Under the pieces are notes generated by a model. That model searched no databases. It saw only the letters and a list, made by a program, of their open reading frames with translations, and had not been told where the DNA came from. Positions 9,901 to 19,300 of a stretch of DNA of 25,306 nt are shown here, one piece after another. Within the stretch, counting starts at the first letter, position 1. Each line of letters opens with the position of its first letter. The DNA comes from Saccoglossus kowalevskii (Eukaryota; Hemichordata; Enteropneusta; Harrimaniidae): contig NW_003129862.1 of the NCBI RefSeq assembly GCF_000003605.2, positions 146,998 through 172,303 on the forward strand, written 5' to 3'. A program made the position numbers and the translations under genes.

Positions 9901-12900
9901 CTCTATCTTGCGACTTCTGTTTTCTGTTGGTGTTGGTGGTGGTTTTTAGATGCTCTGGTTTGCTTCAATGTAGTATAAACGCATCATCAGAAATATTCAG
10001 TGATCCGTGTACAACTGTCAAGAAATACTTGGAAGTCAGATTCCAATGTGTTCGACCATGTAAGTGCTTATTACCCCGGTGAACAATAACACACAGCTAA
10101 CACTTACTTGTAGAATGTGTGATTATTGTCTCATTACAAGCTATCAGTTTTATCCACATTGAATTATAGTAATTTTTGATTTCATTGGTTGTGATTCAGA
10201 TGGCATTGAATTCAAGCAATGTATCATAAACTTATGAAGTGTGAGAGTTTGGGTGCATTATGGGAACTAATTTGACAAAATGTAGAAATTCAAATGAAAT
10301 AGAAAATTTAAAAATTCAAATAGCCATGACCGAATATATATTTTATGCAAAGAAAAAGAAATCCTATACAAGATCCAACAAATTCGAAACAAGGGCAGAA
10401 CACAGGAATTCAAAGTAAAAACATAATTTTGAGTAAAAATGATAGCTGTGGTGAAGTATGTGTGCAGATAATATCTATGAATGGTTTTGTGATTGATTAA
10501 TTTACTGTCTCTGATTGTGCTACATCTTTATCTAATTCTATTTGTTGATGAATTTGATATAATCATGTATTTATAATTCTTTATTTTGTTTTACTTTTTT
10601 AATCACAACCACAACTGATGTTCATGGTAAGCATTCTAGGATTTCTGTGCAAAAAGAAAATGACAAATTTTGAATTAATGAATTGCAATAGAAATCTGAA
10701 TGTCCTGCTCAAGACGGTGATTTTGAAGTATTGGTGTGAGGGAGCATGAATCCAGTTCATTTTTAGATTATTCTTTGTTGCTATTGACGAAATCCTTCTT
10801 AAAGCTGAAAAGATTAGTTTTCCAATCACGCCTGAATTGCCATGTCTACTTCCTTTATATTACTTGTGTCACATGGCATCATTAATTACAATACTTGTAC
10901 CTGTGATAGGCTGATACTATCACATAATCTGTACTCTTGTAAAGAAAAGTGACAATATGATTTTAACTTCAATCACTCCACAACCACACAGGTTTTAAGA
11001 TTGCTATCAATACGTTGGTACCAAGTGAGTCCCTTCTTGAGGGTCAAAACATTTAAATTTCTGGGGAGGCACATAGAAATTTATTTGGGAAAACTTTGTA
11101 ATAATAATAATAATAATAATATTTTATTAGCCTTTGAAACAGTGTAAAAAGAGGCATACAAGTCAGAAACAAGAAAAAAAAAAATGTAAAAGCATTCATA
11201 CATGTAAATCATTCAGTTTCTTGTTTCTGAATTTCCATAGGTGGATGAGAAAGTTTAGGATTCTTTTTGACGTATTATTTCCCAAATTCTTATTGATTGC
11301 TCATAAAGCATCACTAAATTTGAAATTAATTCTTCTCGAAAAAAATATATCAATAGTTGATTCTCCACCACTTTTCACTGTCAAGTGGTTAGTTGAATTT
11401 GCAAGGGAAGACGTGCAATCTAGGGGAAAAAAAATTACTTCGCTCTTTGACCAGTTACCCAACATTCACATGCTTTTTTTTAAAAATAATCATATATGGA
11501 CAACCAGCATCCCGTACTTTACCATTTATATCTACCGGTAAATATTAAACCCACTAAACGAGACAAAATTCTACAACTGTTTCAGCACAAATACCTGTTT
11601 CTACGACAATCAACCAAACAGTGATGCAGACCACAACGACTGTGGAGCCTACAAAACAGAAACCAGTCACTACTCCAACACAACCTCATAGAATATCACT
11701 GCCCACATTGCCTCCACCGCTGATAATTGAAACAACACAACAACCTGAAGGTATGTATGGTTTTATATAGATCTATTAATTCATATGCAAGTTTCTGTTT
11801 CTACACAAGCTTCTTTGCAACCATGCATTGTCAGGTTGATCTCATTTTTGGTGTTCAATTCTAGTTGCAACTTGCTGATCATGTGAGTACAGAAATCACT
11901 TAATCCAAAATCCAGGGATGATCTTGTACTTTTCATTAATTTGTTATAATAATTACTAGCAGTGTTGATTTGAAAATCCAAAATAAACTGATCATGAAAA
12001 ATGCTAACTTAATTTTGAACATTGTATTATCTCTTGGAAGATGCTTAGCGGTGTTTGGTATGACTTTGTATTCAATTGTTTAAATTAAATTGTATGCTTG
12101 TGATCAAATAATTTATTGTGTAGGCTGCTCATAGAATCTATAAATTTATCATTATTTTTATATTTCATGCTAAAACACTGCCCACAAATTGAACTGTTGA
12201 TCACCATTTCTAGTGAGATTCAGAAATAAATAGATTGGGTTCTGTCTATTTGCATGTATGCATGCATTACAGCCATTAATCTGCCATGCATGCTTTGTCC
12301 AATTCAGTTCAGATCTGGTACAAAAACAAGTCAAATTTTGGTGTTTGTCTTGTTTCTTTCATCATTCTCTTTCATCGCAATGTTATTAGTCCACGTTCGA
12401 ACAAAGTCCGAAAAGGTGGACTATTAATTTGGGTTTGTTACGCCCGTCCGTATGTACGTCCGGAGCTATATCTTGGACACTCATTGACGGATTTCATTCA
12501 AACTTTACATGAAGACAATACATAATGTCTTACATATGCGCGTCCAATTACTTTATTATCGGAGCAAAATGGCCGACTGGCGGCCATTTTGGATGTAAAA
12601 TTTGCTATTTCTGATACCTAAACATGTCTGCAGCAGTTTCTCGGAGATGACTGGGCTGATTTGAATCAAAGTTGGTATGATGATCATACATATTGGGTTG
12701 TAGGTGCACGTCATTTTTTTTCCCGTGATTCGAACAAATGTGGCCGACTGACGGCCATCTTGTTTTTCATGGTACCCATGCTACTTTATCTTGAATGCAA
12801 TGAACGTTTCTGTTTAAATTTTGTACAAAGATAGTATACCAAGAGATACATCTGCACCAACATGATTTTTGTGATTCGATTCAATATGGCTTACCGACGC

Positions 12901-13539
12901 CNNNNNNNNNNNNNNNNNNNNNNNNNNNNNNNNNNNNNNNNNNNNNNNNNNAAAATTTCCTGTAAAAGCGTTAACCGTCCAGAGCTGTTTCTCAGAGATG
13001 ACTAGGCTGATTTGAATCAAAATTGGTATAGTGATCATACATATTGGGTTATAGGCGCACGTCATATTTTTTTCGTGATTGAAAAAATTATTTCCGACTG
13101 GTGGCTATTTTGTTTTTCATGAATGCAATGAACATTTCTGTTTAAATGTTGTACAAAGACAGATAGATACAACAACATGAACATTATTTTTGTAATTTGA
13201 TTCAATATGACTGCCCAATGTCCAATTCTCGTATAAAAGCACTAAATCATAATTTTTTAATGGTTTCAATCTAATCTCAATGACTTCATCAGCATCAAAT
13301 TGATATGTCAGATCACAAAATTTTGGAGGGGGACTGTGTCATTAACAATGACTTGTTTATTGTTGTGTTATCCATAGAAACAACAGATAGTAAATTTAAA
13401 ACCACCAAAGTGGAAGTCAAAGTTACAACTGATAGAAGACGATTATACTGCCCTGCAGTTAAAGTGAGAGATATAGATTGGCCGGAAACATTAACTGGTT
13501 CTGGAAATGTTATTAAACAGTGTCCCTCTGGTACAACGG
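6847..13539 (+). CDS. Latrophilin/CIRL-like adhesion GPCR, N-terminal part (spliced)
   Basis: The coding exons are 6847-6907, 7784-8000, 9077-9186 (or 9950-10059), 11586-11750 and 13378-13539. Joined, they give 238 codons plus one base, with every splice phase matching. Domains in order: signal peptide (about residues 1-20); SUEL/RBL lectin domain with the full 8-cysteine pattern, YGR motif (62-64), DPC and KYLEV motifs (about 38-127); Thr/Pro-rich linker (about 130-205); and the first half of a HormR domain (C209, W219, C233-P, G-T-T-G). Invertebrate latrophilins have exactly this order, with no olfactomedin domain between lectin and HormR. In that family the ectodomain sits at the cell surface and binds adhesion partners such as teneurins; the sugar ligand here is unknown. 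The GAIN, GPS and seven-helix exons are not seen before the next gene, so the 3' end is missing. A secreted or other SUEL plus HormR protein is the alternative. Confidence 0.78.
6908..7783 (+). other. Latrophilin-like intron 1
   Basis: GT...AG intron of 876 bp. The open frame starting at 7487 runs through the acceptor into exon 2 in a different frame and is a shadow. It contains the CTCF-like motif at 7393-7407. Confidence 0.7.
7393..7407 (-). promoter_or_regulatory. Exact match to canonical CTCF core motif
   Basis: The - strand reads CCACTAGGGGGCGCT, the classic core of the bilaterian CTCF site, inside a GC-rich island within AT-rich intron DNA. Partial matches (AGCGCCCTC) lie at 16444-16453 on + and 24784-24792 on -. 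Binding is inferred from the motif alone. Confidence 0.45.
7784..8000 (+). CDS. Latrophilin-like exon 2: first half of SUEL/RBL lectin domain
   Basis: The acceptor is TTTTCAG and the donor AAG|GTAAGC, with phase 1 in and phase 2 out. An acidic segment ([12 protein letters not shown]) is followed by the lectin start, with cysteines at residues 40, 49, 70 and 81. The family motif [11 protein letters not shown] is present, and its Tyr-Gly-Arg loop contacts sugar in rhamnose-binding lectins. The exon ends at IVSER, exactly where the next half-domain begins with CNG. Confidence 0.9.
8461..8473 (+). promoter_or_regulatory. DR1-type nuclear receptor half-site pair
   Basis: AGGTCA-T-AGGTCA is a perfect direct repeat with one-base spacing, the form bound by RXR/HNF4/COUP-type receptors. 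It sits in a short tandem run (CATAGATCATAGGTCATAGG), so slippage could have made it without function. Confidence 0.3.
8720..8940 (+). repeat. Dispersed repeat fragment (family D)
   Basis: It contains ATTTTAGTGAA-ATTTTTGT, CTAGCCCAATTG and AGCTATATCAGC in order, shared with 23457-23770 and in part with 15240-15330. Copies are diverged, AT-rich and non-coding. Confidence 0.55.
9077..9186 (+). CDS. Latrophilin-like exon 3a: second half of lectin domain (version a)
   Basis: This 110-nt exon has a weak acceptor (TATTGGTAG) and a strong donor (T|GTAAGT), with phase 2 in and phase 1 out. The 36 codons run CNGRDKC, then [19 protein letters not shown], then YEC, which completes the four C-terminal cysteines of the SUEL fold. 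The canonical DPC and KYL motifs are intact, as is the Asn before FG that is usually present at the sugar site. It is probably the default version of the domain half. Confidence 0.9.
9187..9949 (+). other. Interval between lectin exons 3a and 3b
   Basis: 763 bp of non-coding DNA. A first half of a lectin domain (YGR motif, four cysteines) was searched for here and not found. The 14-mer GTCTGCATGAGTAT occurs at 9226-9239 and again at 9787-9800. Confidence 0.65.
9950..10059 (+). CDS. Latrophilin-like exon 3b: alternative second half of lectin domain
   Basis: This exon is also exactly 110 nt, with acceptor GGTTTTTAG, donor T|GTAAGT, phase 2 in and phase 1 out, identical to exon 3a. The 36 codons begin CSGLLQC and contain [20 protein letters not shown]. 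All four cysteines, DPC and KYLEV are kept, while the surface and loop residues differ (GT becomes TV, NNG becomes SSE). It cannot follow exon 3a in frame, because that junction hits a TAA within about ten codons. It can replace 3a between exons 2 and 5. No separate first-half exon was found for it. The alternatives are a decaying duplicate or a remnant of a second lectin domain. Confidence 0.78.
10060..11585 (+). other. Latrophilin-like intron before the linker exon
   Basis: A candidate LINE tail lies at about 11098-11170. A possible 33-nt microexon lies at 10992-11024. The long open frame at 11134-11541 lies in and beyond the LINE tail and has no coding features. Confidence 0.6.
11098..11170 (-). 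mobile_element. Candidate 3' tail of a LINE-type retrotransposon
   Basis: On the - strand, AGGCTAATAAAATATTATTATT leads into an (ATT)n tract at 11098-11120. This is the usual 3' end of several non-LTR elements. No protein remnant was recognised in the DNA before it. Confidence 0.4.
11586..11750 (+). CDS. Latrophilin-like exon 4: Thr/Pro-rich linker
   Basis: The acceptor is CTGTTTCAG and the donor AAG|GTATGT, phase 1 to phase 1. The 54 codons are rich in Thr, Pro and Gln ([20 protein letters not shown], then TLPPP, ending ETTQQPE). This is a mucin-like, probably O-glycosylated stalk of the kind that separates the lectin and HormR domains in latrophilins. There are no cysteines. It is compatible with either version of exon 3. 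Confidence 0.82.
11751..12387 (+). other. Latrophilin-like intron 4, 5' part
   Basis: Unique-looking AT-rich intron DNA before the family B repeat begins. No exons or motifs were recognised. Confidence 0.6.
12388..13250 (+). repeat. Hairpin-headed repeat with ~350 bp tandem units (family B), interrupted by gap
   Basis: It opens with a 35-base inverted repeat at 12388-12422 (AGTCCACG...GGTGGACT), built like the one at 224-258, and a CGTCCGT-type run follows. Two tandem units are visible: TCGGAGATGACTGGGCTGAT near 12641 and TCAGAGATGACTAGGCTGAT near 12992. It shares GCCGACTGGCGGCCATTTT and the poly-T landmark with family A, so the two are relatives. It lies within an intron. Confidence 0.8.
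12902..12951. other. Assembly gap (50 N)
   Basis: Exactly 50 unknown bases lie between two copies of the ~350 bp repeat unit. The round number suggests a placeholder, so the true distance and number of repeat units are unknown. Confidence 0.98.
13378..13539 (+). CDS. Latrophilin-like exon 5: end of linker and first half of HormR domain
   Basis: The acceptor is TATCCATAG and the donor ACGG|GTAAGT, phase 1 to phase 1. It continues the Thr-rich linker ([10 protein letters not shown]) and then reads [20 protein letters not shown] and KQCPSGTTG. This matches the HormR pattern of Cys, Trp-Pro, Thr, Gly, then Cys-Pro-x-Gly-Thr. The second half of HormR (further Cys and Trp residues) should follow in phase 1 but is not found downstream. 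This exon lies on the far side of the assembly gap from the other exons. Confidence 0.8.
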
Positions 13540-13671
13540 GTAAGTGTGTGTATTAACTTAATGCATATAAAGGTCAGGTAACCATTTGACTGCTTTTATA
13601 ATTTTTATTACCTTGCCCGTACCATCAAAGATGGAAGGGAAAGGTATATTAAGGGAAAAATTTTGTCTGGC

Positions 13672-13713
13672 GTTGTCGTCGTCGTCATCGTCGTCGTTGT
13701 TGTTGTCGTTGTT
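13672..13713 (+). repeat. GTC/GTT trinucleotide microsatellite
   Basis: About 14 imperfect triplets (GTCGTCGTCATCGTCGTC, then GTTGTTGTTGTC). They generate spurious poly-Ser and poly-Val frames on + and poly-Asp on -. Confidence 0.95.
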
Positions 13714-15057
13714 AATAATTGTTATTGTGTGCATAATAACTTTACTAATTCTATTCCAAACTTCATCAAACTTGGTCACCTTATTCATCAGTATAATGTC
13801 TTCCCTGAGTTTGAACAACAGATGTCCTGTATGAAAATATCATGCAAAAATTGAGAAAATCTGATAAAATATTTTGACTGTTTCTACTTGACTGATCACT
13901 GGTGATACACATCAAGGTCACTGATCTCAGATGGAAATATGCATTGTTTTATGTGTTCAATGAAGCAAATGATTTATCCTTGTAATAATATCCCTGGTAA
14001 TGTATCTCAGAATCCCATACTGGGTTTCAAAACCAACTCATGGAGAGATTGCACAGTCTGATACACATTTGCAAACCTACCAATAAAATCTTTACAGAAA
14101 ACAAGATGTCAGAAAATCAATATAAGCGCTGCTATGAACTGGGTGCCAAACTTTGATCAAGATCTGAAGCTAATAGAAAATCTGTTTAGTCAAAAGTTAT
14201 AAATCAAAAACAATACATAAAAAATACATTAAAAGCAAAACATTTCATCCACATTTTAAAAAGAAAATTATTCTAAAAGATATGTATTCTGTATTTGACA
14301 AACAGTTCATTCGACAAATGAAAACTCACAGGAATATGTTTCAGCTATTAGAACAGAATGATAGAGTTTTTATAATACTAGTTTAAAAACGCACTTCAGA
14401 GATTGCAGTGTTTGAAGATGTAGTTTCTCAGGAGGCAACAGTACTGTTGACTTCTCCCTCCACTGGACACCAACTATTTAAGTTGATTTGCATACAAAGC
14501 AGAGCTTGCAACATGATAGCTATTCATAAAGGGTGTTTTTTTTTACTTTTCATATAATACAGTAGTCACACAATGAGGCAGTTCATATTTGTCTCAGTGA
14601 ATCATTCATTTTTGACAGACACCTGTACAAAATACTTGAACTAAAGCCAGCTAAATTTTTCTGTTATCTTGCATGTTTTATGAATCTATTCACATCTAAA
14701 TGCAGCACTTTTTTTTTGCAATGAGACATTTGTTTTTATTCTAAATATCTCAATTACTTTCAATAAAGCTGGAAATTATGTTCCATATTTTAAGGACATT
14801 CGGTAGACTGATTCCCCACTGTTGGTTCAACCCCAAAACTTGTTTGTATTCAAAATTAATTATGACAATGCATATTTATATTGAAACAAACTATGATAAA
14901 GGGAATTATATTATATAACAAAGGGCAAGGTCACCAGAGTTCAACTATGTTTTTGGTGTATGTAGAAAAAGTGAAAGAAAATGTAAAAATAAAGAAAGGC
15001 TGAGAATAGAGCAATGAGAAAAAACAAAATAAAATCACATAATTTTTTCAAGAAATG

Positions 15058-15365
15058 TTTTTTAGCTCCACTGTCATTGAAAATGCCAGGCTGAGTTGTT
15101 GGTATAGGTGATTGTCGTCCCGTGTCTGGCATAAACTTTTTAAACAGCTTTTTCTTGAAAACTGTTTACTCTATTGCTTTTATACTTGGTATATATGTTT
15201 CTTGGGATTTGATCATTTCATGACATCTTTTTCAATTCTTTTTTAATGAATATTTTTGTAATTTTTGGTCAAAAATGTTATTTTGATTTCTACTTTGATT
15301 TGTTTGTTACTTACAATGTGTATGTGCTTTGGGTGGACCTCTATTAGTTCATTTCATGACATAAG
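15058..15365 (+). repeat. Dispersed repeat (families C and D joined)
   Basis: It starts TTTTTAGCTC and passes through GTGATTGTC, TTCTTGAAAACT and AATGAATATTTTTGTAATTTTTGG. This copy links the fragments seen separately at 3958, 8720 and 23457, suggesting a single longer parent element. Confidence 0.45.
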
Positions 15366-16232
15366 AGCAACGCTCTTAAACTACTAATTCACAGACGTAT
15401 TCTATAACTGAAGTTGATGAATCCTTATTTCTGATAATATCTAAACGCAGGAGTAGAAACACTTAGGATGGAATGTAAACAAAACCAACATTATTTGATT
15501 GTTCACTATGTTTATGGAACTACATGTGTTCATTTATTATTATAAGACTGCTCTACGGATGTCTATCCACCGTCAGGTCATTTGTTTTTTGATTGTAGTG
15601 TATTAACTAGCACTGATACTGTATTGGTCTTACATACACAATTAAATATATATTGAATACTGTACAGTAGTAATATCAGTTGTGTACAAATGTATGTGCT
15701 TAAGTGTTTCTATGGTTGAAATACTAACGTAATATTTTAGTGATCTAATATACAACAAATGTCATTTTAGGTGTTTATGTTTACTCTGATTGTTCAGTTT
15801 TCAGACTTGGTAAAGTAACTCTCTGTAAGATATTTGTTAACATTTTATTGTGATGTAATTTATATGCCAGTTTTGTTCGTCACATAATTTACAAATGAAC
15901 CGATTACATTGTGTATTCAAGGAATAATTACCAGATTTTGACCTGTTTCCCACATACATGTATACACACAAGTGCTATCCCTAGAACTAGCATACAACGA
16001 TAATACATATAGAGCTGTCACAGCAAAAAAAAATCATTTTTCAGGCAAAATATTGAATCAGTATTTTTACAAGTTTACATGTACATTTCTTCTGCACTAA
16101 AATTGTTTGGATAATTATTGACAATTGATGATTTATTCAATCCCTACCATGAATAGTTGTCAGAAATAGTGAATAATTTTGTTAGTAGATATATTATAAT
16201 AGATGTATGGTTTAACTTTTATTTCTTGCTAG

Positions 16233-16396
16233 ATGGTGGCAGTTACCTTATTTCTGGGTTGGTATTAAAGCCTACGATATTGTTGCTGGAAAGCAGTGTC
16301 TTAAAAAAAGTTATTTCCTTTCAAAAGCCAAGGCATTGGAGATATTCCCTATGCTCAAGAAAGATGCACTTGTAGGAGCACTTGTTTATTATGATG
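16233..16396 (+). CDS. GPD2: GPD2 exon a
   Basis: The acceptor is TTCTTGCTAG and the donor G|GTGAGT, phase 2 in and phase 1 out. It reads WWQLPYFWVGIKAYDIVAG, then SYFLSKAKALEIFPMLKKDA, ending ALVYYD. In complete homologues this block follows a segment ending in about PVYK. That preceding exon was searched for back to position 1 and not found, so this is an internal exon standing as the first visible one. Confidence 0.97.
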
Positions 16397-19300
16397 GTGA
16401 GTATTATACTGCCCTCTGAAGGTGGAAAATAGCTTTGCTAGACAGCGCCCTCTTTTGCTACGAATTGAAAATTATGCCAAATTCAAACTTTATAATGTGT
16501 TTAATGTGAAGTGTTAGATGATAAAACTGTGACCTTGGTAGCAGTTATCATCTGTTGCATAGATAAATGATATACTTCTATTTAGAATGTAAGGCCAAGC
16601 CTCAAGATGACTTGCTCAGTGGAATTCGTCGCTTGTAGAATTGTTTGGGATTGTATCAAATTGGTCATTGTGGATTCCTTGCAAGATATTCAAACACAAG
16701 ATTTATTCATGATTCTACTCAGCTTAAAATAATTTACAAGCACCAAACTGAATCTGAAAACAAAATGATTTTTCTAAAGCTTTGAGGCAATTGGCTACTA
16801 GTATAACAATGTAGTAATGGCTTTCATGGCTGAAACTATTTCATCTTCAGTGAAGGGCCAGAATCCTTCTATTTTTGCATTAGAGTTGTCACCAACTTTA
16901 AGTAGCATATATATTCACCATCTATGTATGTGTACAGGTCATAGTGTTTTAGCATTGTGACTTGGTAAAGTAACTCCCTGGACAGAACACCAAATAGATA
17001 TCAATAATTACAACATATGAGATCCATTATATTAGTGATTGCATGGATGTCTTATTAAACAGGTATGAACTGCATTATTGCCAGCTACTTATTTATGTAA
17101 TACTGTGCTAAAATGGTCTTTGTGATACCAAATTAGTAAATGCAAGTTAATGCGCATTACATGTAAGTAGCTGGAAATTCATTTTTCCAGCTGTCTAGGT
17201 GCTGTTTATATGTGCATATCCTGGTGCCTAGGTGCTGTTTACATGTGCATGACCAACTGCCTAGTTGCTGTTTACATGTGCATATCCTGCTGTCTAGATG
17301 CTGTTTACATGTGCATAGCCTGCTGCCTAGGTACTGGTTGCATGTGCATGACCTGCTGCCTAGGTGCTGTTTACATGTGCATGACATGCTGCCTAGGTGC
17401 TATTTACATGTGCATATCCTGCAGCCTAGGTGCTGTTTACATGTGCATAGCCTGCTGCCTAGGTGCTGTTTACATGTGCATAGCCTGCTGCCTAGGTACT
17501 GGTTACATGTGCATGACCTGCTGCCTAGGTGCTGTTTACATGTGCATGACCTGCTGCCTAGGTTTACATGTGCATGACATGCTGCCTAGGTGCTATTTAC
17601 ATGTGCATATCCTGCAGCCTAGGTGCTGTTTACATGTGCATAGCCTGCTGCCTAGGTGCTGTTTACATGTGCATAGCCTGCTGCCTAGGTACTGTTTACA
17701 TGTGCATGACCAATTGCCTAGGTGCTGTTTACATATGTATAGCGTGCTGTCTAGGTGTTATTTACATGTGCATCACCTGCTGCCTAGGTGCTGTTTACAT
17801 GTGCATATCCTGCTGCCTAAGTGTTATTTACATGTGCTTATCCTGCTGCCTAGGTACCGTTTACATTTGCATGACCTGCTGCCTAGATGATGTTTACATG
17901 TGCATATCCTGCTGCCTAGGTGTTGTTTTACATGTGCATGACCAACTGCCTAGGTGCTGTTTACATATGTATAGCGTGCTGTCTCGGTGTTATTTACATG
18001 TGCATCACCTGCTGCCTAGGTGCTGTTTACATGTGCATATCCTGCTGCCTAGGTGTTATTTACATGTGCATATCCTGCTGCCTAGGTGTTGTTTACATGT
18101 GCATGACCCACTGCCTAGGTGCTGTTTACATATGTATAGCGTGCTGTCTAGGTATTATTTACATGTGCATCACCTGCTGCCTAGGTGCTGTTTACATGTA
18201 CATATCCTGCTGCCTAGGTGTTATTTACATGTGCATATCCTGCTGTCTAGGTGCTGTTTACATGTTTATAGCCTACTGCCTAGGTGTTATTTACATGTGC
18301 ATAACCAGCTGCATATGTACTGTTTACATGTGCATATCCTGCTGCCTAGGTGCTGTTTACATGTGTATAGCCTACTGCCTAGGTGCTGTTTATATGTGCA
18401 TCCTAACTTTTTACCTAATGTATATTCAATTGGATATATTGTGAAGATCATTTTGGTTCAGTATTACTTTTATCAAATATTTGTATAAAGTTGGTGAAAC
18501 ACACAATTTGTAAATGTCAGTGACCTGACTATCATCTATACACATACTCACAATTTGTTTATTTGTAGGTACGCACAATGATGCCCGTATGAATATTACG
18601 ATAGGTTTGACCGCAGCAAGACTCGGTGCTACCATTGCCAACCATACTGAGGTATTGGAGCTGACAAAGACAACAACAGATAATGGAAGAAAAGTTATTA
18701 GTGGTGCTAAACTCAAAGATTGTCTGTCAGGTAAAATACAAATGTATATATATTATATTAGTGCTAGCTACGGGAAGGTAAACATGTTTTAATTTATCTA
18801 TCTCTGTAGGTGCTTGTGTGGGTTAATAATAATAATAATAATTTCATTTACCGGTATTACACCATAATGAAAGTACACCATAATGAAAGTTAACAAATCA
18901 TTTTAGGCTATTATGTAATAAATTTGAAAAAAAAAACAGTACCAGTAACAAAATAGAAGTTAAAAAATTAAGATAAATACAGTGTGGTGATATACAATTA
19001 TGTATGATAAGTACATGTCTATGTGTCATGTTTCTTAAAACAAAGTTTTAAGTATTTAGTCACATGCTTGATTAATTTATGTTCTTTTGTATTAATAATA
19101 GTTTTGAATTTGTTTATATTGTTTTCTGATTGAAAAGTGGGGAGTACATTTGTGAACTCTGTATAAAGTATTTCTCTTTCAGTATTATAAAAATCACACC
19201 CTGTTACAAAATGTATTTCATCTTCAATTTCTGATGAAGTGCATTTTTTACAGATTCAATGAATTGTTGTTGACTGCGTTGACTGTTTCCTGTCTTCAGC

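Larger units (their letters stand above)
13540..16232 (+). other. Interval between the two genes, no exon recognised
   Basis: This 2.7 kb should hold the remainder of HormR, GAIN, GPS and 7TM exons of the receptor, or a transcript end, and also the N-terminal FAD-binding exons of GPD2. None was found on either strand. It contains a GTC/GTT trinucleotide tract, a dispersed repeat at 15058-15365, and AT-rich filler. Confidence 0.6.

Noticed and set aside
9187-10059. A second complete SUEL lectin domain
   Set aside because: Only its C-terminal half exon is visible. No exon with the YGR half lies between 9187 and 9949, and phase 1 to phase 2 would not join.
11134-11541. 135-codon open frame
   Set aside because: It lies in an intron, in and beyond a probable LINE tail, and is Lys/Phe-rich because of poly-A and poly-T tracts.
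14281-14575. Short open frames with protein-like composition
   Set aside because: They are interrupted by a stop, have no acceptor/donor pair of matching phase, and resemble no HormR, GAIN or GPD2 segment.
15775-15813. 39-nt phase 1-1 exon candidate that could continue the HormR domain
   Set aside because: It lacks the expected Cys/Trp pattern, and its donor region (GACTTGGTAAAGTAACTC) is a repeat also found at 16959.
13540-16396. Fusion protein of the lectin receptor with GPD2
   Set aside because: Exon 13378-13539 ends in phase 1 and exon 16233-16396 starts in phase 2. Joining them shifts the frame and meets a stop within the exon.
17210-18488. Open frames of 226, 306 and 174 codons rich in Cys, Leu and His
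   Set aside because: They are produced by a 33-bp tandem repeat in which no stop occurs in several frames. They lie inside a GPD2 intron and show no domain or splice structure.
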